Notes under the pieces: model-generated | What the model was told of the DNA's origin: nothing | Seen by the model: the letters and a program-made list of their open reading frames with translations, nothing else | The model's database searches: none | Shown here: one piece after another, positions 56,004-64,000 of the stretch | Layout: every line of letters begins with the position of its first letter | How positions within the stretch are numbered: position 1 is the first letter of the stretch | Translations under genes and position numbers: made by a program | Origin: Fibrobacter succinogenes | GTDB lineage: Bacteria > Fibrobacterota > Fibrobacteria > Fibrobacterales > Fibrobacteraceae | Assembly (NCBI GenBank): GCA_902791475.1 | Contig: CADAWC010000012.1 | Span: 20,307 to 84,306 of the forward strand | DNA: 64,000 bases | Direction: 5' to 3'

Positions 56004-58589
56004 TTAGCAATCACAATCTCTAAGCATCACATTGAGCTCTGCATGTCTAGAATTCAATCTGTCGACCAAATCCTGGAATGCTTTGCCGTGAACCGTCTCA
56101 TATTTGAAAGTGTTGTCGGATCCATTTTCTCCCGAAAATGAATACAGGTAATAATGGCACATTTCATGCACCATCGTATTGCGGTATTTCCGGTAATCAA
56201 ATTCAAAATGGCGGCTGAATACGATGCTTAAATAGTTAGGGACAAAACAGGCCAAATAACTAGAACTATAGTCCAATTCAAAAGTCAACCGGTCTACGTC
56301 TAGCATGCCTTCAAAATAGAGCTCATTGTAGCGTTCGCAGGTTTTCCGCATAAAATCCGGCGTTATCAAAACCGGATCATGTTCCCGATAGCCAAATTCA
56401 TTTATTTCTTCATTCGTTTCTTTTCCAAGCCACTCGTTTTCTGCAATAAGACTTTTGTCTGTCGGAACGCTCGCTTGCGCGGCACGGATTCGTTCAATTT
56501 CTTTCTTGAAAAGATTCTTGATTTCATCAGGACTGATTTCCAAATCCTGCGTCCCGGACAGAGACTTATCGGCAAACGTATTAAAGACTTGCTTTTTGAA
56601 TTTGAGCAGAGTGTTGATTTTCTCGTCAATCGAATCAAGCATCAAAAGCCTGTACACAAGCACATTTCGGACCTGCCCCATTCGGTATGCGCGCGATATC
56701 GCCTGCATTTCGGCACTCGGCTTCAGTTGCGGTTCGCACAAAATGACCACATTCGCCGCCTGAATGTTCAAGCCTAGCCCGCCCGCGTTGATTTGCAACG
56801 GGAGAACTGTCCCGGCAGGGGATTTTTCAAACGCATCGATAATTTCTTGCCTATGGCTCACAGGCACCGCACCCGTAATGGGCTCCATGCAAGATTCGTT
56901 CAAATACGCGCAAACTTTCTTGATGGTTTCCAAGAAAAATGAAAAGACGAGAACCTTGCGGTTTTCAAATTTTGCCTGACGAACAATCTCCTTGATTCGC
57001 TTCAGCTTTCCGGACTGTTCAAAATCGTCGACATTAAAAGAAACCCGGCGCATCGTCATGAATTCTTCTTTAACAGCCGCTTCTTCGTATGCAGCCATCT
57101 CAGCATCGCCACCTTCAATCCACGATTCTTCTTCGATGAGCTCCGGCAATTCCTTCAAGACATCTTCGCGCTTTCGCCGATAGTAAATCGGCGCAATCAT
57201 CTGCATAAATTCTTGGCTAGTACTTTCTTTAGCAAAGCTCATCGCCATTGACGCAATCTTCGGACGGAGAATTTGCAACAAGAAGAGCATTTCTTTCGTG
57301 CGATTTTCGAGAGCTGTACCTGTCATTAGCAACAAGCGATTAGAGTGCTTGCATAATTTGCGGACACTCACGGTGCGTTGGCTTCCCGGATTCTTGATGT
57401 AATGCGCTTCATCGACAACAACCATCGAAATGGAATCTTTTTCAGATAATTCCAGTTGTCTCGAAGTTTCATAAGTCGTAACGGCGACTCCCCCATTCTT
57501 TTTCCACGCATCAAAATAAATAAACTTGTCCGGTCCGTGGATTTTTACGGCTGGAATATCACAAAGCTTCTGGATTTCGCGAATCCAGTTCACCAAAATG
57601 CTCGCCGGGCAAATGACCATAAAATGGGTTTCACCCAAATTTTTCAAAGTCACAAGCGCCGCTATCGCTTCGACCGTTTTACCGAGGCCCATTTCGTCCC
57701 CTAGCAAAACTCGCCCCTGGTGCAATATAAATTTCACTCCAAGAACTTGATATTGGCGCAGCTGCGTCTTTAAGCCGTCTAAATTTGTCCGTTCGTCAAG
57801 AATTTCCTTCGGCAATTCGGCCGAAACAATTTCTTCATTGCCCAATGCGTAAGGGCAAATCCTTTCCAAGTCGGTAAAGAACGGAATCGGTGATTGAGAA
57901 AACGCCTCCCACGCAAACGACGGATCCGCCGTTATTAGCGTTTGCAATTCAGAGAGCAAAGACGCAGAACGCTGCCAAAAATCACTCTCATAAATTTCGT
58001 TCAGCGCATTGAATCGGGCTTTCGCCTCCTTGTTAAAGAGGAGCGTCGCCACAAACCTGAACGAACTCGTATAGGGGCGCAAAGCGTTGATATTTTCAAT
58101 GACACGAGCTTCGTTTTCTTTCAAAAGTTCTTGGCATTTTTGCGCTAACGGAAGCCCATGACGATAAACGTAAAGAGCCCGGACTAGGTCAGACGATTCC
58201 CGCGTTTTTTCGTCAACATTCAACTTCACATTGACTGATTTTCGAGCATTTTCGTAATGTTCCCCCACATACTCAACGATTTTCTTTGCATCGGCCGCAG
58301 GGACCGCAAATGCGTTGGCAAGAACGCTTTCGGACACGCCCATCAAATGAGAAGCATTTGTGACCTTTCTTTCGGTCAAACTAAGCAAAGTTTCCGGCTC
58401 AAGATCCAGCCGCCCAAGAAACACCCCTTCAAGTTTTTCCTTGATAAGGGCGTTCAAAACAGCATCGGCACATTCCTTTACAGCGGTTTCCGCTTTAGAC
58501 GTAAAGTCCGAAAAAGACCTCAAATCGGCCAATCGTTTTTCAAATTCACCAATCAAAAAGCGGATATTCTTTAGCGAAAACTTTTGCAT
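56004..58589 (-). CDS. SNF2-family helicase fused to a SprT-like metalloprotease
   Basis: ATG 58589 is taken as the start (861 residues). A helix-hairpin-helix-like stretch lies near residues 72-112. The SNF2 ATPase has DEMGLGKT (298-305), DEAH (393-396), LLMTGTALENR, and the C-lobe INAGGLGLNIQAAN and QAISRAYRMGQ. A C-terminal domain of about 120 residues carries MVHEMCHYY, an HExxH zinc site (808-812), and VHGKAF with a third His at 834. That HExxH...HGxxF pattern is the SprT/SPRTN fold, known in eukaryotes for cutting DNA-protein crosslinks. A remodeller that both translocates on DNA and cleaves protein is the natural inference. It is monocistronic. Confidence 0.88.
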   Translation of the reverse strand: MQKFSLKNIRFLIGEFEKRLADLRSFSDFTSKAETAVKECADAVLNALIKEKLEGVFLGRLDLEPETLLSLTERKVTNASHLMGVSESVLANAFAVPAADAKKIVEYVGEHYENARKSVNVKLNVDEKTRESSDLVRALYVYRHGLPLAQKCQELLKENEARVIENINALRPYTSSFRFVATLLFNKEAKARFNALNEIYESDFWQRSASLLSELQTLITADPSFAWEAFSQSPIPFFTDLERICPYALGNEEIVSAELPKEILDERTNLDGLKTQLRQYQVLGVKFILHQGRVLLGDEMGLGKTVEAIAALVTLKNLGETHFMVICPASILVNWIREIQKLCDIPAVKIHGPDKFIYFDAWKKNGGVAVTTYETSRQLELSEKDSISMVVVDEAHYIKNPGSQRTVSVRKLCKHSNRLLLMTGTALENRTKEMLFLLQILRPKIASMAMSFAKESTSQEFMQMIAPIYYRRKREDVLKELPELIEEESWIEGGDAEMAAYEEAAVKEEFMTMRRVSFNVDDFEQSGKLKRIKEIVRQAKFENRKVLVFSFFLETIKKVCAYLNESCMEPITGAVPVSHRQEIIDAFEKSPAGTVLPLQINAGGLGLNIQAANVVILCEPQLKPSAEMQAISRAYRMGQVRNVLVYRLLMLDSIDEKINTLLKFKKQVFNTFADKSLSGTQDLEISPDEIKNLFKKEIERIRAAQASVPTDKSLIAENEWLGKETNEEINEFGYREHDPVLITPDFMRKTCERYNELYFEGMLDVDRLTFELDYSSSYLACFVPNYLSIVFSRHFEFDYRKYRNTMVHEMCHYYLYSFSGENGSDNTFKYETVHGKAFQDLVDRLNSRHAELNVMLRDCDC

Positions 58590-58789
58590 GATCCACAAAT
58601 ATAACCAAACAAAATGACACTAAGTGTCAAAATGGAATTTTTCGTTTTCTATATAAAACGCTTTGTTGCATATAGAAAATGTTTTGACAATTTTCTCAAC
58701 AGAAACAGCGATATTTCAAAAATTTACACATCTTTGTTGCGTACTAAAATTATATTTCATGTTATAAGAAACAAGAAGGAGGCCTTAAC

Positions 58790-60364
58790 ATGAAAAAGAA
58801 ATGGTTGGCGGTTATAGCGTTTTCGCTATTGAGCGCAGCTTGTAGCGATGATAGCATCGGGAATTTCCCAAGTGCCGCAGGAGCCGAAAACACCCCCACA
58901 AGCGCTGGAATTGAAAGCTCAAGTATTGAAAGCTCAGCCGACAGTCCCAAAGCCGAAAGCAGCTCAGCATTCTCCTCGAGTTCTGCAATGTCTTCTAGCG
59001 TTGAAAATTCTACAGAAAGCTCCGCTGAAAGTAGCTCGGCTACAGAAAGTTCTTCAAGCACTACGCCCAAAAGCAGCGCAACAGCTTCCCCAGATACACC
59101 CTTCGGTGACTATGATTATGCCCTTACTGATAGCTACGAAGGCGGTGCGGGCGCTCCTGGTGGCTTTGGCGGCGGATTTTCTGATGCAACCACTTCTACG
59201 AAAGGCGGCGGTGCCGGTGGCGTAACAGGTGGAGCCGGAGGCGTTAGCGTAACAGGCGGATCGCCAGGCGGCGCAGGTGGAGTCGGTGGAACGAGCGGCG
59301 CGGGAGGCCTTGATGGCACAAACAACAGAACATCAGGATTACTCACGGCAGGAGAATGGAACGACCTCGACAATTGGAAGTTCTGGAGTGGTCTCCTCAA
59401 CGAAAACAAGTATTACGAAAAAACGAGCTACTGGAAATTCTACCCTAAGAATCTCGTAGCCGTACAAGTTGTCGATGGCAATAACACCGCCATTGCAAAT
59501 GTCCCCGTGGAACTCCTTAAGGGTGGCTCCGTACAATTCTCCACAAAGACGGATAATGCCGGATTCGCTTACTGCTGGCAGAGCCTCTTTGCCAATGAGA
59601 ATGGCGAAATTGTTGCTGAAGATTATTCGCTTAACGTCAATGGTGCTAGCTATATCGAACCACTCAAGTTCACCTTGCAGGGCGATGAACAAGTCAATGT
59701 CAACGTTGTCGTAAGTACCGATGCTAGGCAGGCCGCAGCAAAAGCCGATATCGCATTCATCGTGGATGCAACAGGCTCCATGACCGACGAAATCCGCTTC
59801 CTTATTTCTGACCTGAACTACATTATAGATCATGCCAGTTCGGGCAATAACGTTGCTTTGCGTACAGCAGCATTATTCTACCGCGATCTCCAAGACGAAT
59901 ACATCACCCGATACGATGATTTTTCAGATAACGTTTCTACAACTCAGGAATTTGTCGCCAAACAGAAAGCTGGCGGTGGTGGCGACTATCCCGAAGCTGT
60001 TGACTATGCTCTAGAAGCGGCCTTGCAAAAGCTTTCCTGGAACGAATCGGCTCGCGCACGTATCGCATTCTTGATTCTTGACGCCCCTGCGCACCATAAG
60101 GACAACGTCATCGAAAGCCTGCAAAAATCCATTGCGCTCTTTGCCCAGAACGGCATCAAGATTATCCCGGTGGCTGCTAGTGGCGTGGATAAGGACACTG
60201 AATTTATGCTGAGATTCTTTGAGCTTGCGACTGGCGGCACGTACGTGTTCCTCACAAACGATAGTGGCATCGGAAATAAGCACATCGAAGCTTCCGTCGG
60301 CGATTACGAAGTGGAAAAACTCGCCGATTTGATGGTCCGCCTCATCAAGAAATATGTAGAATAA
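58790..60364 (+). CDS. Lipoprotein with Ser-rich and Gly-rich stalk and VWA domain
   Basis: AAGGAGG precedes ATG 58790. MKKKWLAVIAFSLLSAAC is a lipoprotein signal. Residues 30-105 are Ser/Glu-rich and 120-180 Gly-rich, an extended stalk. A small beta domain follows (VAVQVVDGNNTAIANVPVEL), then a von Willebrand A domain from about 300 with the MIDAS motif DATGSMTDE and the later GGGGDYPEA and LILDAPAHH segments. VWA domains bind ligands through a metal ion, so an adhesin or surface scaffold is likely. The stalk would carry the domain away from the membrane. No enzymatic motif is evident. Confidence 0.85.
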   Translation: MKKKWLAVIAFSLLSAACSDDSIGNFPSAAGAENTPTSAGIESSSIESSADSPKAESSSAFSSSSAMSSSVENSTESSAESSSATESSSSTTPKSSATASPDTPFGDYDYALTDSYEGGAGAPGGFGGGFSDATTSTKGGGAGGVTGGAGGVSVTGGSPGGAGGVGGTSGAGGLDGTNNRTSGLLTAGEWNDLDNWKFWSGLLNENKYYEKTSYWKFYPKNLVAVQVVDGNNTAIANVPVELLKGGSVQFSTKTDNAGFAYCWQSLFANENGEIVAEDYSLNVNGASYIEPLKFTLQGDEQVNVNVVVSTDARQAAAKADIAFIVDATGSMTDEIRFLISDLNYIIDHASSGNNVALRTAALFYRDLQDEYITRYDDFSDNVSTTQEFVAKQKAGGGGDYPEAVDYALEAALQKLSWNESARARIAFLILDAPAHHKDNVIESLQKSIALFAQNGIKIIPVAASGVDKDTEFMLRFFELATGGTYVFLTNDSGIGNKHIEASVGDYEVEKLADLMVRLIKKYVE

Positions 60365-60386
60365 CATCATAACCAATAACATACTC

Positions 60387-60422
60387 AAAGTGTCGCGACG
60401 AGATGCCGCGGCACTTTCTTTT
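60387..60422 (+). terminator. Terminator of the VWA lipoprotein gene
   Basis: AAAGTGTCGCG / CGCGGCACTTT (one wobble) followed by CTTTT. Confidence 0.75.
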
Positions 60423-60554
60423 GTATAATACACAAACCAACGAAAGCAACATCTTTTACTGAATTTCTTTATAATCCGTTCACTCAAATTATTGTTTTTC
60501 GCACGAACTTTATCTATTTTTTATTTACAGAAGGAGTTTCCACTTGGAGTAAAA

Positions 60555-61493
60555 ATGAAGACATCCTGTAAATTCACGTCTATATCATTAATTTGCCTAT
60601 CATTTAGTCTATTTGCATGTACAAATGACGAAAACAGAATCCATAGCGCGGAACCCGCAAAAGAGATTCCCCTTGAAGATTACGCTTCGATTGCAGATAG
60701 CACACTTTACAGACATGTAACGATTTTACGCATCAAAGATTACTATGGCAATATTTCCGAATGGTACGAATCTGACTGCAAGATTACAGATTCAACATTT
60801 TCATGCTATAAGAGTGAATGCATGGGCAATTGCCCAATATTTTCTCTTGCGGGTTTATTATGCACCGATTCGAACGGTGACGATATAGCATGTCCCGAAT
60901 ATAAAGACACGATTTACGACACCACTTATAAGAATTTAAACTTCGGTGATGAAGCTTTACTCCACTACATCCCTGTTGCAAACATACCCACATTCGACAA
61001 AGAAGCCGTAAAAAAGGCCTTATCGAACTTGTCCGGAAACTATTGCTCCCAAATTTTTCAAATAAGATCTAATTATTCTATTGAGGCAATCGGACTCCCC
61101 AAAAGTTTTTCATGGAAAAATAGAAATGACTATGATTGGGGGCTCGAAGCTTATGTAAAATCAGATGAAAAAACAAACGAATCAAAATGTGAAGTCAGGG
61201 AACCACTTGTTCTATATCATCCCGATGCAAATGCATATAGGTATGTTTCATGGTCATTACCCGAAAAAATCCAAAATTATACTTACTTATTATTTAATGA
61301 GTCCATGGACAGCTATAGAGATACGACTATCACTTGGAAGCTCGTCTATAAGGACCAATACGGTCGCGGCGACACGCTCGATATAACGACAAAGTTCAAA
61401 TTTGACGAATCTAAAGCCGATACTACAAAATCGTATTTCAGCAGAAGAGAATATGGCTGTTATGACGCTTTAGATTCTAAACGCTGTAAATAG
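60555..61493 (+). CDS. Lipoprotein, function unknown
   Basis: ATG 60555 (GGAG upstream) gives MKTSCKFTSISLICLSFSLF followed by AC, a lipoprotein signal, and 312 residues in all; the frame upstream of it is not used. The mature part is polar with several cysteines (SDCKITDSTFSCYKSECMGN and a C-terminal YGCYDALDSKRCK), which suggests disulfides outside the cytoplasm. No family was recognised. It is downstream of the VWA lipoprotein but separated by a terminator, so it is probably independently expressed. Confidence 0.7.
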   Translation: MKTSCKFTSISLICLSFSLFACTNDENRIHSAEPAKEIPLEDYASIADSTLYRHVTILRIKDYYGNISEWYESDCKITDSTFSCYKSECMGNCPIFSLAGLLCTDSNGDDIACPEYKDTIYDTTYKNLNFGDEALLHYIPVANIPTFDKEAVKKALSNLSGNYCSQIFQIRSNYSIEAIGLPKSFSWKNRNDYDWGLEAYVKSDEKTNESKCEVREPLVLYHPDANAYRYVSWSLPEKIQNYTYLLFNESMDSYRDTTITWKLVYKDQYGRGDTLDITTKFKFDESKADTTKSYFSRREYGCYDALDSKRCK

Positions 61494-61557
61494 ATTCCCG
61501 TCTTACTTCGAGAACCATCCCCACTGCGTGGGTCAGAATAACGTTTTACAAACAAAA

Positions 61558-61587
61558 GTCACTCGCCGAATGGCGGGTGATTTTTTT
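61558..61587 (+). terminator. Terminator of the 60.6-kb lipoprotein gene
   Basis: GTCACTCGCC-GAAT-GGCGGGTGAT followed by seven T; almost identical to the glnA terminator. Confidence 0.8.
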
Positions 61588-61620
61588 GTAGAACCAATTT
61601 TTCAAAGGGCCAGGTGTTGT

Positions 61621-62241
61621 TTACTTTTCTAGCGGAGTCTTTTCGACGAGTTTTTTGGCGATTCCCTCAACCACGCTTTCCCAATTGCCTTTCGTCATTG
61701 CAAAGGTAAATGAACTTTTATCATAAGCACTACCATGAGCAAGTACTGCAAGTTCATTGGGATTTTCGAGAGACACTATAGTATAATGAACTTTAAGGTT
61801 TATGCTCTTATTGCCGATACAGCCATCACGGTTATGGCACATGCTTTCGTGGCGCCAAAAACGCAAGGGATGGACCAATATGGTAAGCCCCGGGATTTCC
61901 TCCCATTTTTCTTTTACGGGCAAAGGAACATCGACAGAACCATCTTCAAGGGGCAATGGAGACATGACAAACATGGCATCATCCACGATCTTAACGGAAT
62001 GAGGTATTTTCGAATATTCCGAAAGAGCTGTATCTAAATATGCAGCCACCCACTGCTTAAAGACATCAGCATCGCCAAAGTCATCCGTGACATCATCGGA
62101 ATTGGCAACGTACGGTTCAGAAATAATTACCGTAAACCGCTCGGGAGCTGTTTTCCACTGAGGGGCGACAGCCATCCGCGGGCTACTGCAGCTTGTAAAT
62201 ATAAACGAAAACGCCGCCAACAAGTAAATTCCAAATTTCAT
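61621..62241 (-). CDS. Lipoprotein, function unknown
   Basis: Two hundred and six residues with the signal MKFGIYLLAAFSFIFTSC. The mature part shows a mixed alpha/beta pattern: ERFTVIISEPYV, a helix with VFKQWVAAYLDTAL, and INLKVHYTIVSL. The conserved-looking GLTILVHPLRFWRHESMCHN has two Cys and three His close together. No family was recognised. It lies 9 bp after the larger outer-membrane protein gene on the same strand, so the two are probably an operon and may work together in the envelope. Confidence 0.72.
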   Translation of the reverse strand: MKFGIYLLAAFSFIFTSCSSPRMAVAPQWKTAPERFTVIISEPYVANSDDVTDDFGDADVFKQWVAAYLDTALSEYSKIPHSVKIVDDAMFVMSPLPLEDGSVDVPLPVKEKWEEIPGLTILVHPLRFWRHESMCHNRDGCIGNKSINLKVHYTIVSLENPNELAVLAHGSAYDKSSFTFAMTKGNWESVVEGIAKKLVEKTPLEK

Positions 62242-62250
62242 ATAAACTCC

Positions 62251-63723
62251 TTAGTACCAAGATTCCGGCTTCGGTTTCCAGAAACGGACTCCGACACCCA
62301 AGCTAAATGTCCACTGCATCCCTTCCCACGAAGAAGCGCCAGTGCTTCCGTCGTTATAGGGATCGCGGCAACGAGTACCGTAGTTATCAGGCTCCAAGTA
62401 TTCATTTCGGCAATGGTTATCGATGTAATTCATTCTTGCCTGAGCAAAGGCAACGACATCCCAGGAATCCGAAATCGGGAAATAATAGTTCCCCTGAACG
62501 GCAAGAGCCCAAGAACTGTAATCTAAGTCGGCACGAGATATCCCCTCGTTCTTTGGATAAGAATCAATGTAAGACAAGCCGAACAACAAATCTATCGTAA
62601 ACCACTTTTTGGGGCCAATCGCGACACCGCCCAGCAAAGAATAGGATTTTTGGGAAATGGAACCGCCCTTATTGTTGTCTCCCGGCGCAAAATTATACTG
62701 GTACTGGAAAAATGCCCTACGATAACTAGCCCTAAGCGCAATACCGAACATTTTCGAGACATCGTAATTATCATCAAAGCCACTCGTTCCAATCACAGGG
62801 ATTCCAAACATGGCGATTCCGGTCAAGGCAACCCAGACATCGCGTTCTGCAATCTTTTGGGCTATTTCCTGTTCGCGCAATTTCTGCTTGACAAGATTGT
62901 TTTCCTCTTTCGCCCGATCTTTTTCTTCGGCGGTTTTATCAACAAAGCCTGGCATCTGGGTTTCAACAAATTCACGATAATCCGATTCTGGATATTTTTT
63001 CAAGAATGCATTTTTTTCTTCGCCAAGCCAAGTGGTATCGCATTTGAACGCAGGCTTGATTTCACAACGGAAACGCCAATCGTATTTTGCCTTGAGGTAC
63101 TTGAAATAAAGCCTCAACATGTCCTTGTCTTCGCGAGAACCATTCGCCTCGGCAATTTTCTTTTCCATAAATTCAAGCGACACGTTGCGAAGCGACAATT
63201 CTTCGTCAAAAGTATTGAATTGGTCAAGAATTTGAAGTCCGGCTTCTTTTTCATTAATTTGTTTGTAATGAAGCATGTACTCCATCAATTCGTTAAACGC
63301 CATGGGTTCGTTCATCTTTGACGCCCAATAATACAGATAGGAATTTCGTTCATCTATAGAAAAGAGCAACAGATTGGAATGATTTGTCTTGACGCATGTC
63401 GCAAGAGGCTTTAAAATGTCCATGTACTCTCTAAAGCACTGAGCCTCTTCTTCAATGCCGGATTCACCCTCTGCCACCTTAAAAAACAGAATGCTTACCG
63501 AATATTCGCCTTTTTTGTCGGCGCATTCGCCGAATTTTTTTGCGAGGGTCCGCTTTTGCAGCGAGAGTTCTGCCAAGTCAGCCGTGCAGCTTTCTTGTTC
63601 TACAGAAGAAGCTTTATCCGCATTTAACGGATTATCACTTTCCTGTGCCGAAGGAGTATAGTAGAACTGCGCAAACGAAGTTGCACACGAAACAAGGATT
63701 GATAATAAAATTTTATTCATCAT
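62251..63723 (-). CDS. Outer-membrane protein with helical N-terminal half and barrel-like C-terminus
   Basis: The N-terminus MMNKILLSILVSCATSFAQF is a signal peptide cut after SFA. Residues 40-270 are helical and charged, with paired cysteines (ESCTADLAEL, FGECADKKG, AQCFREYM) and a short coiled coil ending in KLREQEIAQKIAERD. From about 290 the sequence changes to alternating strands: VALTGIAMFGIPVIGT, SYRRAFFQYQYNFAPG, SSWALAVQGNYYF, ending WTFSLGVGVRFWKPKPESWY, as in outer-membrane barrels. Function is unknown; a periplasm-facing helical domain joined to a barrel would fit an envelope scaffold. Confidence 0.7.
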   Translation of the reverse strand: MMNKILLSILVSCATSFAQFYYTPSAQESDNPLNADKASSVEQESCTADLAELSLQKRTLAKKFGECADKKGEYSVSILFFKVAEGESGIEEEAQCFREYMDILKPLATCVKTNHSNLLLFSIDERNSYLYYWASKMNEPMAFNELMEYMLHYKQINEKEAGLQILDQFNTFDEELSLRNVSLEFMEKKIAEANGSREDKDMLRLYFKYLKAKYDWRFRCEIKPAFKCDTTWLGEEKNAFLKKYPESDYREFVETQMPGFVDKTAEEKDRAKEENNLVKQKLREQEIAQKIAERDVWVALTGIAMFGIPVIGTSGFDDNYDVSKMFGIALRASYRRAFFQYQYNFAPGDNNKGGSISQKSYSLLGGVAIGPKKWFTIDLLFGLSYIDSYPKNEGISRADLDYSSWALAVQGNYYFPISDSWDVVAFAQARMNYIDNHCRNEYLEPDNYGTRCRDPYNDGSTGASSWEGMQWTFSLGVGVRFWKPKPESWY

Positions 63724-63784
63724 AGTGTATAATATAATTTATTCACACGTAACTTTGTAAAAAAAACATACATAAAGTAAAAAA

Positions 63785-63817
63785 CACCCTTGCGACTTTC
63801 ATCGCAAGGGCATTTTT
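63785..63817 (-). terminator. Terminator of pckG
   Basis: CCCTTGCGA / TCGCAAGGG stem; on the minus strand it is followed by TGTTTTTT. Confidence 0.8.
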
Positions 63818-63855
63818 AAAGGATTATGCGTTGCGCTCTGACGAGCACAAACTCA

Positions 63856-64000
63856 TTAAGCCTTATTGAGGCGATCCTGGATCATGTCGATGATTTCAGA
63901 GAGTTCCTTCGGGAGGTGCTTGCCGAACTTCGGATAGTGATTTTCCTTAACGTCAGCGAGTTCCTTCTTCCAGCCTTCCACGTCAACCTTCGTGATTTCC
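63856..64000 (-). CDS. C-terminal end of a GTP-type phosphoenolpyruvate carboxykinase (partial)
   Basis: Only the last 47 codons are inside the window. They read TKVDVEGWKKELADVKENHY, then PKFGKHLPKELSEIIDMIQD and RLNKA before the stop. The W-x-x-E...F-G-x-x-LP-x-x-L pattern is the usual tail of GTP-dependent PEP carboxykinase, an enzyme used by succinate-forming rumen bacteria to make oxaloacetate. The match rests on a short tail, so the call is moderate. The rest of the gene lies to the right. Confidence 0.55.
   Translation of the reverse strand, partial: EITKVDVEGWKKELADVKENHYPKFGKHLPKELSEIIDMIQDRLNKA

Overview
The window looks like a chromosomal segment of a Fibrobacter species, a fibre-degrading rumen or gut bacterium. 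Evidence: a GSIII-type glutamine synthetase, plant cell-wall glycoside hydrolases (two GH30-like, GH43, GH5, GH8) that carry a short related C-terminal domain, many small lipoproteins, the DapL route to diaminopimelate, and a GTP-type PEP carboxykinase tail. No rRNA, tRNA, CRISPR array, insertion sequence or origin was recognised.

Layout. 0-3 kb: end of a polysaccharide tyrosine kinase and a GH30-like enzyme. 3-7.2 kb: flavodoxin-like protein, then dnaK-dnaJ (minus strand). 7.4-8.7 kb: decayed outer-membrane and HicB-like fragments and a ParE/Phd toxin-antitoxin pair. 8.8-14.2 kb: GH43, grpE and two repeat-containing lipoproteins. 14.4-28.5 kb: a nitrogen island with glnB-amtB, glutamine-dependent NAD synthetase, a NifA-like sigma-54 activator, dapL, dapF and gltBD. 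28.7-36 kb: lipoprotein, FNT transporter, outer-membrane lipoprotein, GH5 enzyme, and a radical-SAM/DUF4130 DNA-metabolism pair. 36.7-47.2 kb: glnA(III), GH8, pyrG and carAB. 47.4-58.6 kb: PhzF protein, then an accessory patch with a broken ORF6N gene, a GNAT-like fragment, a DUF234 ATPase followed directly by a TOTE-type primase-helicase, zinc-ribbon and frameshifted remnants, a GH30 xylanase, and a SNF2 helicase fused to a SprT-like protease. 58.8-64 kb: VWA lipoprotein, further envelope proteins and the end of pckG.

The main result is regulatory. Near-perfect sigma-54 promoters (TGGCAC-N5-TTGC) lie before glnB, dapF, gltB, glnA and pyrG. Upstream of each is a pair of dyads of the form TTTTAC-N7-GTAAAA whose centres are 29-31 bp apart, and dapF has a third. 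The genes share use or production of ammonia, glutamine or glutamate, and a NifA-like activator gene sits in the middle of them. This looks like a nitrogen regulon with a distinctive enhancer element. Sigma-54 sites without dyads also precede dnaK, grpE and the GH5 gene. carAB instead has a sigma-70 promoter and a leader ending in an intrinsic terminator, suggesting attenuation.

Other leads are the SNF2-SprT fusion, the ATPase/TOTE gene pair with its unusual upstream repeats, and a family of AGGTTTTAGG-type repeats inside several operons. All calls come from reading the sequence; no database search was run.
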